This document shows positions 41,993-52,826 of a stretch of 64,000 nucleotides of DNA, piece after piece. This DNA comes from Sporothrix humicola (taxonomy: Eukaryota; Ascomycota; Sordariomycetes; Ophiostomatales; Ophiostomataceae). The stretch lies in assembly GCA_021396245.1 (NCBI GenBank), contig WNYE01000005.1, positions 186,001 to 250,000 on the forward strand. Direction: 5' to 3'. The notes under the pieces were generated by a model, which saw nothing but the letters and a program-made list of their open reading frames with translations, did no database searches and was not told where the DNA came from. The translations under genes were made by a program, and so were the position numbers. Each line of letters begins with the position of its first letter. Position 1 is the stretch's first letter.

Positions 41993-42802
41993 ATGTCTAT
42001 GGGCGTCTGCTGTGTCAAGGGCTTCAAGTGGGAGGGCACTCCCGAAGGCCGCACCACCAAGATTGCCAATGGCAAGTACGACACGTATGTCGCCGGCAAC
42101 AACCCCAAGGCTGCCGTCCTCATCATCCACGACGTCTATGGCTGGGACAACCCCAACGTCCGCCTCATGGCCGACCACTATGCCAAGGAGTCGGGCGCCA
42201 CGGTCTATGTGCCTGATTTCTTCCTGGGCGACCAACTGCGCCGCTTTGACTACCCGGAGATGAGTAACCAGGAGTTCTTTGGCAAGTTCCTGATGCCCTT
42301 TATCGGGCGCCACTCTCGCGACCTCCGCGAGAAGGATATCTTCACGGTGGCCCGCGCCCTGCGCCGCGAGCTGGGCCACAGCAAGGTCGCCGCCATTGGT
42401 TTCTGCTACGGCGGCTGGGCCATTATGCGCCTGGGTGCCAAGCCCGAGGACCAGCCCGAGGACGAGGACAAGGACGCCAAGCCTATTGAGGGCCCTCTCG
42501 TCCACGCCGTGTCGACGGCCCACCCGTCGCTGGCCACCGAGTCGGACATTGCCGGCGTGTCGGTGCCCTTCCAGGTCCTGGCGCCCGAGACCGACCAGAT
42601 GTACACACCTGCGCTCAAGCAGTTCACGTTTGATACTGCCGTCAAGAACAAGATCCCGCTGGACTACCTGCACTTCCCTGGTGTCGAGCACGGCGGTCTC
42701 ATGCGCGGCGACCAGAACACGGTCGAGTCGCGCAAGGCGCTTGTGCGCGCCCAGCACGCTGCCGTCAACTTCTTCAAGCTTCACCTGGATCTCCTGGAGT
42801 AG
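41993..42802 (+). CDS. Dienelactone hydrolase family protein
   Basis: Single-exon, 269-aa cytosolic alpha/beta hydrolase. Dienelactone hydrolases open the lactone of 4-carboxymethylene-butenolide to maleylacetate in chlorocatechol and related aromatic pathways; many fungal members are uncharacterised. The Cys-Asp-His triad is visible: Cys138 in GFCYGG, Asp201 in APETDQMY and His233 in GVEHGG. AVLIIHDVYGWDNPNVR near residue 45 is the typical early strand and active-site Asp loop. A local acidic insertion (PEDQPEDEDKDAKPIE) after the nucleophile helix is present in other fungal members. ATG 41993 has a good context (TCACCATGT) and follows a TATA box and CT-rich leader. Length is normal for the family. 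Confidence 0.92.
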   Translation: MSMGVCCVKGFKWEGTPEGRTTKIANGKYDTYVAGNNPKAAVLIIHDVYGWDNPNVRLMADHYAKESGATVYVPDFFLGDQLRRFDYPEMSNQEFFGKFLMPFIGRHSRDLREKDIFTVARALRRELGHSKVAAIGFCYGGWAIMRLGAKPEDQPEDEDKDAKPIEGPLVHAVSTAHPSLATESDIAGVSVPFQVLAPETDQMYTPALKQFTFDTAVKNKIPLDYLHFPGVEHGGLMRGDQNTVESRKALVRAQHAAVNFFKLHLDLLE

Positions 42803-43068
42803 GTGGAGAGGTCGTCAGTGAACTGTTGAAGGACAGCTTCTCAATTAGCCTAAAGATCCATGTGTAGCTGCAGATACAGTGGGAAACTCGGGCTGGGTGG
42901 GGATGCTGTACCATTTTGCCTTGGTGGATAAGGACTCACGGCTGGTTGAATAGTTTGAATATTGGAGTTTGTTTGTTTGTTTCTTTTCCCAATGAATCAG
43001 ATAGAAAATAAATTTGGTGCACTTCAAAAAATGACATGAACCTTTGCGAGACAATGTGAAAATTCGTG

Positions 43069-45531
43069 ATGGCGATTCTAATGGGACAGGGTGTGCGACT
43101 GATCATGGCGTGGGTGATTGGTCTGATCTTCCACGGGATCAGTGTTGATGCAGCTTCTGGTGCATGTTGGAAAGACACGCCATGTGACAGCCGATTCAAT
43201 GAGACGGCATTTCCTGGCCCATGGGAGACAAGCATTCTCGCTCCGGCTTCGAGGGTAGTTGTCCCAAAGTCGATTGTTGGGACATTAATAACAACAGTTA
43301 ACGGCGACGTCATACCTGGCTCACGCCAAACGTTCGACCCAGCCAATGCCCCCCTCATCCTGAAGGGTAATGGCTCGCAGTTGGTGTTTGATTTCGGCCA
43401 GGAGGTCGGTGGTTTGGTGACGTTGAAATACAACCTCAACGGGGGAGGCGATGGCGACGGCCAAGAAAACAGAAGAAGAGCCAACAGCGAACCCCGTCTC
43501 GGCCTTGCTTTTGCCGAGTCGAGCGACTTTATCGGGCAATGGTCGGATGCGTCAAACGGCGCTTTCCAAGGGCAGGATGGGGCCATCTATGCCGACTTAG
43601 ATAAACCGGGCAACAACACTTACACCATGCCAGATGCATCTCTCCGTGGTGGCTTCCGGTATCTGACGGTCTTTCTTGTGGCCGAGGGTGACGGCAACAG
43701 CGACCTCTCCGTCACGATCCACAACGTCACCCTGGACATTGGCTTCCAGCCGACCTGGCCCAACCTCCGCGCGTACCAAGGATACTTTGACTGCGACGAC
43801 CCGGTTCTCAATCGCATCTGGTACGCCGGTGCATACACTCTGCAGACAAACGCCGTGCCGCCGAAGACTGGCCGCCGCGTACCGTTTTTGAAAACCGGCT
43901 GGGCCAATGATGGCCTGTTGGGCCCAGGCGACACGATCCTAGTCGACGGCGCCAAACGTGACCGTGCGGTGTGGCCTGGCGACATGGGCGTGGCCGTGCC
44001 GTCGTTGTTTGTGAGCACTGGTGATATGGAGTAAGTTGGATGGAAGAAGGTGATATTGGTTGAATGTCCGTTAACGGTTGTAGGAGCGTCAAAAATGCGC
44101 TGCAGACCATGTATGAAAACCAGGTAGGTGCTCCCAGAAGACGTTCTTTTTATTGGAAATCCGCTAACAATGTAGAACCCCGATGGCTCGTTCCCGGAAG
44201 CTGGCCCGCCTCTTCTCCAACAGGGCAGCGACACCTACCACATGTGGACCATGATCGGGACGTACAACTATGTGCTGTACACAAACGACACGGCGTTTCT
44301 GGCGCGCAACTGGGCCGGCTACCAGAAGGCCATGGTGTTCATCATGTTGAAGCAGGGGAAAATTGGACTTCTCGATGTCACTGGCGTCCGCGACTGGGCA
44401 CGCCTCAATGTCGGCAGCAACATGACCGAGGCTCAGGTGATTTTGTACCGGACATTGACGACAGGAGCTGAGCTGGCTAGTTGGATGGGCGCAAGCAACA
44501 CGACGAGCACCGCCTGGTCTTCTGCAGCAGAAGACCTTCGCGTTGCGATAATGGCCTCTTGCTACGATCCACAGGTCGGCCTCTTCCGTGACAATGCCCT
44601 GCCGTCGACGCCCATCTACCCTCAGGATGCCAATGCCCTCGCTCTAGCCTTTGGTATGGTAGCAGCTCGAGGTATCAACTCAGGTTTAGAGACTGACCCG
44701 CTCTTGGCCAACATTTCGGATCATTTGGTCAGCAACTGGTTATCTCCAACCAACGCATACCCTGTGACACCCGAACTGCCTGGCCATATATCGCCGTTCA
44801 TCTCGTCCTGGGAGGTTCGTGGGCACTTTGTCGCTGGAGAGACCGACCGCGCTCTGGCGTTGATGCGCGCCGTCTGGGGGCAATATTTGGACCGACCAGA
44901 TGGAAGTCAGAGCTCGCTGGTAGAGGGACTCCTCGTTCGGCCCGATGGCCAGACGCCCTCTTTTGGCTACCGTTGGAACCGCGGTTATGGCGGAGCGCAC
45001 AATGACACCGCCGTCGCTGCCAGCTATACAAGCCACAGTCATGGCTGGTCTGCCGGGCCGACGAGTGCGCTGACCGAGTTTGTGCTGGGTCTCTCGGTGA
45101 CGGGCGTGGCGGGCTCGACGTGGCAGTTTGCGCCCCAAGTGGTTGCCGACGGCGATGCCAACACGAAACGGGTGACACGGGTGGAAGGTGGCTTCGTCAC
45201 ACCACTGGGAAAATACCGGGCGAGCTGGAATTGCAGCTGTTGTTCGAGAGGCACATGCGATAAACGTGGCGTCAATAATTCGTTTAATGCCGTGGTAAAC
45301 TCGCCGCCCAACACGTCGGGAACAATTCTGGTTCCTAGTCTTGGACATAACACTGGAGTTGAGAAGAGAGAAGCTGGAGTAGCGAAAATGAGGGTGGTCT
45401 TGGACGGCGTTCTGGTGCAAGGCCATCAGATAAACCACTATTCTGTCAGTAGCAAGAGAAAGGAAGGCATCGCGGAATTGCAGGTTCAAGGAGGACAGCA
45501 CACGGTGGAAGCATCTTGGGTATCAGATTAA
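43069..45531 (+). CDS. Secreted alpha-L-rhamnosidase-like (GH78-type) glycosidase
   Basis: Predicted 785-aa secreted enzyme from exons 43069-44030, 44084-44123 and 44176-45531 (introns 53 and 52 bp). ATG 43069 gives a signal peptide (about residues 1-28, LIMAWVIGLIFHGIS core). The N-terminal part is beta-rich (LVFDFGQEVGGLVTLKY, FRYLTVFLV), then the six-hairpin catalytic barrel starts near YAGAYTLQTNAV. The segment KRDRAVWPGDMGVAVPS is characteristic of fungal GH78 proteins, and HMWTMIGTYNYV and DTAVAASYTSHSHGWSAGPTSALT are further barrel helices. Many NxS/T sites fit secretion. The enzyme would release terminal L-rhamnose from plant glycosides or pectin side chains. A Cys-rich insertion (NCSCCSRGTC) near the C-terminus is unusual. 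The general acid and base were not assigned. Confidence 0.85.
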
Positions 45532-45644
45532 CATTAAATAGCAGAACGAAAATCAACAGAAGAGAAAGCGTCCTTCGTTAAAAAGTCCTATCATGCACGC
45601 ATACACCAGCTTGGGTATCGCTTGATATCGCCCATTTAATTTGA

Positions 45645-47701
45645 TTATTCGCTCTCGTTAGACTTGGTCTTTTGTGCAGTGGCAATAACGTCGACCCAGT
45701 TGGCTGCCCGAACGTTGCGCTCGGCAGAAATGTTCTCGGCGTCCAGACCCAGGCGCAGCAGGTCCGTCTCGGCGCACCACTCGCCCGTGGCCATGATGCC
45801 GACAGGGACTTTGCCAACCACATCCGGACCAGCAACGGTACCGGCGTTCGGTTGGCCCTCCGGGACAGCGTAACCGGCGGGGAAACTAATGGACGGCAGA
45901 CCGCAAAAGTTGGCCAGCCAGACATACTCCATTGTCCGGATTGTCGTGTCGCCATCGCTAATGCCCCAGCGGTTCTCGTTCGCGTTGCGGACGGGCCAGC
46001 CGGCACAGCTTGTCGTCGGTGTCACGATGATCATGCCGGGGTACTTGTGCCACAGATGGGACAGGTGGTTCATGAGCATCCGGCGCAGCTTTTGGGCCAA
46101 CAGGTAGTCGGTGGCGGGTGTGGTTCTGCCGAGGGCGAGCAGGATCCGATTGGTCGTGGTAAGATTACCGTAGTCGGGAAGGAGAGTGGCTGCATCGGTA
46201 AGTACTGTGAAAGCATGTGCCGACTGGCCTTCGACCAGATACGGGATCTCAATGTCGACAGTCTCGTAGCCATGCTCCCGAACAAGGCGATCAATATAAC
46301 TCTGGCACAGCTCGCGCACAACCGGATCGGCACGCTCAAACCAGGCACGCGGGATACCGAGTGTTCGGGTTGACTTTCCAGATGAAGGTGTGACAGAGAG
46401 CGAAGTTGGGTAGGACGGCTGAGAACGGTCGAGCAGAGTGGACGGCGGCGGTACTGGCGGGAATGGGGAAGTCGGATGGGGCTGGCCGAGGACCGAATAC
46501 ACAGTAGCAAGAGTCCGCAAGTCACCGGCAAGAGGGCCAAGACAGGCACATGTCACGCAGTGGTTTTGGCCAGGTTTAAAAGACAAGCGACCGTGAGTAG
46601 GCTTTAAGCCGTAAACAGAACAGAAAGAGGCCGGAATCCGGACGCTCCCGCCACCGTCACTACCGAGTGCAAATGGGACTAAGCCAGAGGCCACAGCATA
46701 CCCCGATCCAGAGGAACTGCCGCCAGTGTAGTACTTGGGATTGTAAGGGTTCGGTGGCGTACCATAGACAGTGTTGTTTCCTGGTGTGTCCAGACCGAAC
46801 TCGACCATGTGCAGCGATCCCAAGATAACACATCCGGCCTCTTCCAGCTTGCGGACCGACCAAGAGGAAATGCTGCCGTCTTCGTATTGGTCGCTTGTGT
46901 AGTCGTTTCTGGAGCCGAGACACGACTTGTAACCGTCGACGTCGTACTCATCCTTGACAGCCGTGGGAACACCATCGAGTGGCCCCAATGGCTTCTGCTT
47001 GCGATACCGGAGCGTCGATGCTTCGGCAGCCTTGAGAACCAAGTCCTCTCTCGTCTCGAAAAAGGCAATCTCGTGAGGGCCTGGCTCCTGCCCAGCGGGA
47101 TTGCCCTTTTTGCGAATGAGTGGCAGCAGGCTACGGGCTACATCTGTCGGCGTCAACTTGCCAGAGAGGTACAGCTGGTGGTGGTCCTCGGCCGTGTAGT
47201 ATCTGGTCGACGGGTACTTGTCTGCCGCCGGGGCTGGCAGAGATGCAGGCAGAGCCAGATCAAGGCGGCTCTCTTTGGTCCATTCGGGTGCTCCTGGGTC
47301 TGGAAGAGAGACAATTGTTGGATCATAAAAGGGCTCGTAGTCCTGGATATCTGGGAGGATCTTTCTCAGTGAACCAAAGCCGGCATTCAACCAGATGTAG
47401 TAGCGAACGATGCTAAGCCATTCCATGCTGTGGGAGGGAGTGTTAGCTTAACGATCGGTTCACGATAAGCTTAATGACGAAGGATTCCAGTGCTGACAAC
47501 TTACATGTAAGCACAGAGGATCAGGATCGGGCCCCGGATCGCGGGGTTAGACTTTCGATCGTTGAAGTAGGGCACATCTGGGCTAAAAGTGAATTAGAAA
47601 AGTCGAATTTCATGCTTATTTCTCCGGGTTGAAGCCCTATCGCACCCTTTGATCGGCTCTGGGTAGTTGACAAAGCCCCGGCGTTTGGTATCAGGATCCA
47701 T
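45645..47701 (-). CDS. Amidase signature family enzyme
   Basis: Predicted 638-aa protein from minus-strand exons 47646-47701, 47505-47582 and 45645-47427, with introns of 63 and 77 bp. The small first exons are supported because they rebuild the N-terminus of fungal relatives (FVNYPEPIKG, PDVPYFNDRKSNPAIRG) in frame. The Ser-Ser-Lys triad is present: Lys203 in TAVKDEYDVDG, the cis-Ser in YTGGSSSGSG near 282, and nucleophile Ser306 in GSDGGGSVRIPA. A hydrophobic stretch near residues 30-55 could associate with a membrane. Amidases of this family hydrolyse amides or urea-type bonds; the substrate here is unknown. It lies tail-to-tail with the rhamnosidase-like gene with only 113 bp between. Confidence 0.9.
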
Positions 47702-49455
47702 GGCGGAGGTGGTCGGCAGTCAGGCCGAGACTGTGGTCCGATAAGGAGTCAATTGAGAAGGCTTGTAAGTGCTGAACAAACTCATGAAAATGTAAACGAG
47801 TGTCGTAAATCTGTCGGCGGTGAACAGAAAGGTTCAAGAGGCAAAGAAAGGGTGAAATTGGAAGAGGAAAATGAAGTCAATAAATATTGCGGTGGAGGAC
47901 GGTGGACAGACTGCGGTGGCAATCACCTGGCCTCGTGGCAATCCCTAGGAAGGGAGTAATGCGAGTGGTCAGAGGGAGAAACGAAAGTAGACGAAGCCGA
48001 GATGGACGGTGAAAGAGGAGAAAAGGAGAAGAAATTCAGATTAAACAAGTGAAAAGAATGGGAGCTTCACAGGCTGCACCTGCCCTCTTACTGCTTATGA
48101 CATATCTTGTAAAGGAGGGGAGGAACGACCGTGTATTTCGTGGATTAGGAAGCAAGCAGACAAAAGCTTTTGCTAAGTTGTGCATGCGCGAGGGGAAGGT
48201 GGGTTCGCGCTGCGACGTCCGTTCCTTCCGGTATCGTCCATTCAGGTGCAACAGAAATGCGCAGAAGCGGTGCCTGCCCAAAAAGGACCACATAATATTT
48301 ACGCTGACGACTGGCTCGACTGGTCACATACGCGAGACGCACGCGTGTGGTTTAGGAAAAGGAAAGAGCGATCAAGCGGTGACGGGCAGGACAAAAGACA
48401 GAGAGTGGGTTTCAGTGAAGCTTGGAGCTTGTGACAGCTTAAGCTTCCACCACCGGTTTTCAGTGTTCCTTGTTTGTGCGCTTTCTTTTACCAAAATTAT
48501 GCAAAGTCAGAGGCTACACAGAAACCAGCTCCCGATCTGAGCCTTACCTGAACTATTGGGCCGTATCACGACTTATTGACAAGCCCTATTTGGTGGCTTT
48601 ACGAGGATGCGATTCCGTGATTCGATGCATCACTGCTCTTTCCATATGCGACCTCTTTGAATACCCCACTTTGACAGCTACTGAACAGTGTATTCGGAAG
48701 GACCGGTACTGCACGCTGTACAAGGAAAGCGGCCATGGCATCACTTGGCTCTTATCACTCACTGTGCTTGGCTGCCGTCTTACTTGTCTATCCTGGCTTT
48801 GAGGCTCCCTAAGGCTCGCTACGGGTCACCTTATTGTCCCAGTTGTCGTTTTCACATGCAACCTCTTCGGCAGTCCGCTGTTGCATTATCCTGGGCCGTG
48901 CACTCATATCATTCTGGTATCCTTGGGTCCTGATATTTGTGAGACGGCGATGGGTACTTAAGTTGCTGCCTTGGGCGGTCGTGTCGTTGTTTTCTATAAA
49001 AGAGAGAAGGGTTGGTGTTTATGAGTGACGGCCATTTTACAAACCCGAGAGACCGATTGTGTGGAAGGAGCACTGGGTGCCATGACACCTCCAGACATTC
49101 TCCGCGGTGCGCTAAGGAAACCCCGCTACGGGCCCCTGTAACCGCTCCCTCCACCCAACGGTCGCCGGTCTGACGAGAGACTGTTAAACTTTAAACGACT
49201 CTGGCGTGTGACAAACGGATATTTCACGGAACTTTTGTATCTGACACAAGGTACAAGTAGTTGTCGCAAGTAATGTATACATGTCTGTCAATACAATGTC
49301 GTGGTGAAGGTATGTCGTGCATTCTTGGTCTTACAGAAAAACAGTCCCTGAGTACCAATATTTTTGAATCGTAACCGTGACGTAATATTCCCAAATACCA
49401 TTTTGAGCCTCATCTCCTTGCGTAATTTTGTTTCCTTTTGCTTTTGCTCCATGCC
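47702..49455. other. Long intergenic region without a supported gene
   Basis: 1.75 kb. The longest frame (48049-48540) begins with a non-ATG codon and has no family features. Around 48700-48830 an incomplete pattern of GGCTC repeats is visible but without clear structure. Confidence 0.5.
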
Positions 49456-50823
49456 TCATGCTTCCTGCTTTCCTGCGGCCGCTGCTGTTGCTACCACCGC
49501 CGCCGTAGCTGTTGTTGCCACCACAGCTGCGGCTGCAGCCGCTTCGGCTCGTTGCTTCCGTATTGCGGAGCTGCTGATCTTGGCATCAAAGTTCTCGGCC
49601 ACAGCCGTTGCTTCCGTTCCCGCCACAGACTCGCCCGCTGCGGCTGCCATCTCGGCCACAGCCTCGTCGGCGCTCAGCACGTCCACCTCGAACGTCTCGA
49701 GCGGCCGCCAGCCCAGCGCCGCCCGTTTCTCGTTGACAGCCCGGCCGCCCGACCGTGTCTCGCCGGACACCACGAGGCTCGTAATGTCTTCTCGTTCAAT
49801 AGTGGGGCCAAATGCATTGTGGATGCGGACACACTGCACAAGAATCGACTCGTTGCGGAACGTGGCGCGGAAGTCGCCGTCCTTTTCGTCAATGTCGGGC
49901 CCGATCTTTTCCTCCCAGCCGTCGCGGGACAGGTCGAGGATCGTCGACAAAAAGTTCAAGACGGTGCGAGCACGTTCGTCCCAAGGCTGGACGTACTCGG
50001 CAAACTTCTTGTTCTTGAGGAGCTCGTCGCCGGTGATGCCAATGACGTATTCGCACGGCGGGCCGGACAAGGGTGCCGGCACGTCCAGTAACAAAGCACC
50101 GGCTGTCAGAAGCAGTTTGTGGCCTGGGTGGAGGTAGTCGAATGTGCCGCCGAGACATACTGTCTTGTGGAGTGGCGTAGGAATCTGAATAATGTGAGAG
50201 GGTGTAATGGTGCCGGATGCCGTTCCTGAAGCTGTTTCGCCGGCCAATAATGCACCAACTCGCAGGGTCAGGCCACCTTCAACAGCCACTAGCTGATCGT
50301 CCGTAATCTTCTGGACCGTCTGTGCAAACTTGAGGTACAAATTGTTGAGGTGCAGGCCGGCCTCGCTTTGCACGTGGAAAATATTGTTCCATGGGTGATA
50401 TGCCGCCGCAAATGTCGGCACGTCCACTAGCACCGTGTTGTTCGGCTCGATGATCGGTAAAAAGTCGGGGAACCGCCGCTCCCGGTCGTGGTCCAGGAGC
50501 ACGACGCGGGTGTCAACTGTGCCCGGCCCGCCGTCCATGTCCGTGCCAATGTGCAGCTTTTCACACAACACGGCAATGATTGTGTACAGGCCCGCCAGCA
50601 GAGACTGTGCATCGGGCCATGTAAACTGCTTGCTCTCCTGGGACGGGCCCCTCACAAATGGAAAAGCAACAGCGACGATCAGGGTGGCTGCCCGGGTCTC
50701 GTTCTTAGTCTTGGCAAGAGCCATCTCGAGCGGCGGCCGATAGGCGGCGCCCAGAGAGGCCTGGCTGGCCGGCTCAGGCGGCGCCGGCAGAAGCAGCAGC
50801 GACGGGAGGTTGCTGCGCGTCAT
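49456..50823 (-). CDS. Pantetheine-phosphate adenylyltransferase (PPAT, Cab4-type)
   Basis: Single-exon, 455-aa predicted cytosolic enzyme for the fourth step of CoA synthesis: 4'-phosphopantetheine plus ATP gives dephospho-CoA. The C-terminal half is a nucleotidyltransferase domain with CLGGTFDYLHPGHKLLL (HxGH motif, near residues 221-240) and a late ISSSAIRK motif (about 416-423) that matches the ISSTxIR signature. The N-terminal 200 residues are the usual fungal extension. The last 30 residues are almost all Ala, Val and Thr, possibly a disordered tail, encoded by GC-rich low-complexity DNA. No dephospho-CoA kinase domain is fused, unlike the animal bifunctional enzyme. It is head-to-head with the CUE-SMR gene (707 bp). 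Confidence 0.88.
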   Translation of the reverse strand: MTRSNLPSLLLLPAPPEPASQASLGAAYRPPLEMALAKTKNETRAATLIVAVAFPFVRGPSQESKQFTWPDAQSLLAGLYTIIAVLCEKLHIGTDMDGGPGTVDTRVVLLDHDRERRFPDFLPIIEPNNTVLVDVPTFAAAYHPWNNIFHVQSEAGLHLNNLYLKFAQTVQKITDDQLVAVEGGLTLRVGALLAGETASGTASGTITPSHIIQIPTPLHKTVCLGGTFDYLHPGHKLLLTAGALLLDVPAPLSGPPCEYVIGITGDELLKNKKFAEYVQPWDERARTVLNFLSTILDLSRDGWEEKIGPDIDEKDGDFRATFRNESILVQCVRIHNAFGPTIEREDITSLVVSGETRSGGRAVNEKRAALGWRPLETFEVDVLSADEAVAEMAAAAGESVAGTEATAVAENFDAKISSSAIRKQRAEAAAAAAVVATTATAAVVATAAAAGKQEA

Positions 50824-51530
50824 TGTGAGAATTGGGCGTTATGGTGGTGATAGTTCGGTTCGGACGTCGATATCAATGCCGAGGTAGATGTGACGGTAAT
50901 GGAGTTGTCGTTCTGTGCAACAAGAAGCAATTCGAATTGATGTGAAGTTTGAGAAAGGAGTCGTGTCAAGTTCAAAAAGAGAGAAAATGGCCGGCCAGAC
51001 AACAAATTTGCTGTCAGGTGATCAAAATATATTAGGTTGTGTTGGTGGCCCAAATGCAGGCGAATGACGAAATGGATCCGTGGTGATGTATCGTTCTACA
51101 GCGGGGAAGGAGCGAATCACAGAAGTGGATCTGGGGGAGCTGTTGGAGCTCAGCTGTTGGCGTCTTGTCTCAACGCGTGTTGTTGGTCAGGACGCGCACG
51201 TGACCGTCTTAAAGTCAATATGGGACCAAAAATACGTGTGAACCCCTCCTCCCACAAATCAAATCTCAGCCTTATTCTTACAACCATCTTCAACACCATT
51301 TCGCCAACGAAACGAAACCCTCGTTTGCACATAGTTCACGGTTCCCGGTTCACGCGTTGGTTTACTTCTTAACGCACCTCAGTATCATTTTTCACAGTAT
51401 CTTCATCCTCGCCAAAATGTCTACACCAGTCACACTCGCTTTGCATCACGTTCCAGAAAATCCCTAAATAAAGACTGTCGTCCAGTTCGATATCGCGTTT
51501 TATGAACGCGTCCCAAGACACCTGCACGCC
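50824..51530. promoter_or_regulatory. Divergent promoter between PPAT and CUE-SMR genes
   Basis: 707 bp head-to-head between two likely housekeeping genes. No other gene is supported. Confidence 0.45.
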
Positions 51531-52826
51531 ATGGCTCGCTCGAAAAAGAACAAGAGTCGCAAGAGCACCCAAAGCGCAGGTCCTCCGCAAACTGCCGGGG
51601 CGTCCCAAGCCAACACACCAGAAAAGTCGCCAGACGAGCTCCTTGCTGACCTCAAAGTATGTGATCCGGGTTTCTCTCGATTTCTCTCGGTCGATATTCA
51701 CTACTAACCCCTGCCATAGGAAAAGTATGGACGATTTGTCGACGAGTCGTTGATCATATTGTTATTCCAGGAGCAGAGCTACGAAGACGCAGATGCAGCC
51801 TTAGCTGCCATTGGAGAGAATACGCTTTTTGACGAAGCCTCGGGCTTTGATCCCAGCGGCCTCCATGGAGGAATAGCAGCCGACGACGACGCCCAGCAAA
51901 CGTCCTCGGGCTCGTCGTACCACACGACCATTGAAGACCCCAGCCAAGTAGCGTCGACTTCCGGCCACGGCTCCGGCTCCACATCTGCCTCTCAGTATGC
52001 TCCATTGTCTATCGGAGACGGCAGCAGTGCTGCTGGAATCCCTGACGACTGGCCCGATATTGGAGGCAGCAGCAGCGACCTACCCACGGATGGGCTCAGC
52101 AATATCACATACCTTCGCGACGCGTTCCCCATGGTCAAAGAATCGGACATCAACAAGGCACTCAAGGAGAGTGGCGATAACGTCGACAAGGCCTCGGATA
52201 TCCTTCTGAACCTGGAGCATCTTATCGAGACAAACCAGAGGCCCAAGGGTGTTGATGGCTTTGCTGTTGACGATGACGACGCATATGCGTGGAGCTCAAA
52301 GAAAAAGCGAGATAAGCGGAAGGACAAAAGTGCGACCAACGGAGGTCTCCGCGAGCAACGGCTCATTGTCAGCTACAAACCCACCCACCCTCACGGCACC
52401 GACGGCACCTATGAATTTGACGACGGTTCAACTCCTGCTCCCAAACGCGGCTCGTCCAAGCCGTTCCACGACACCACCGCCTACGAGAGACGAGGTGCCA
52501 GCCAAAAGACGTACGATAAGATCGTCGACTCGCAAAGTAAGGACGCACACACCGTTGATCTCCACAATGTCCCTGTAAACGACGGCGTCCGCATCGCCCT
52601 GCAGCGCACGCATTATTGGTGGGCGCACCTAGGCGAAGACCGTGTCCGCAAGGCCCGCGACCAGCCTCTGCGTCTCGTCACAGGCCAAGGCCTGCACAGT
52701 CCCGAGGGCTACTCGCGCATGTATACCCGAGTCGAAAAGGCATTAAAGGCCGAGGGCTGGAAGTTTGTCGACGGCTTTGGCTATTACGATATCACCGGGA
52801 AGATAATCAACGAAAGAGCGTCGTAG
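51531..52826 (+). CDS. CUE- and SMR-domain protein
   Basis: Predicted 410-aa protein from exons 51531-51656 and 51720-52826 (63-bp intron, phase 0). The N-terminus is basic (MARSKKNKSRKS). A CUE-like ubiquitin-binding segment lies near 170-212 (YLRDAFPMVKESDINKALKE, KASDILLNLE). The C-terminal SMR domain (about 319-405) has VDLHNV in place of the usual DLHG, then TGQGLHSPEG (the GxGxHS loop) and a terminal GYYDITG strand. A DUF1771-like helix probably lies between (KPFHDTTAYERRGASQKTYDKI region). Eukaryotic CUE-SMR proteins such as yeast Cue2 cleave mRNA at stalled ribosomes in no-go decay, so a role in ribosome-associated quality control is likely by family. Confidence 0.85.

Noticed and set aside
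41981..42784. 267-codon minus-strand frame opposite the dienelactone hydrolase
   Set aside because: Antisense shadow; the plus strand has the Cys-Asp-His triad.
48049..48540. 163-codon frame between the amidase and PPAT genes
   Set aside because: Non-ATG start and no recognisable protein character.
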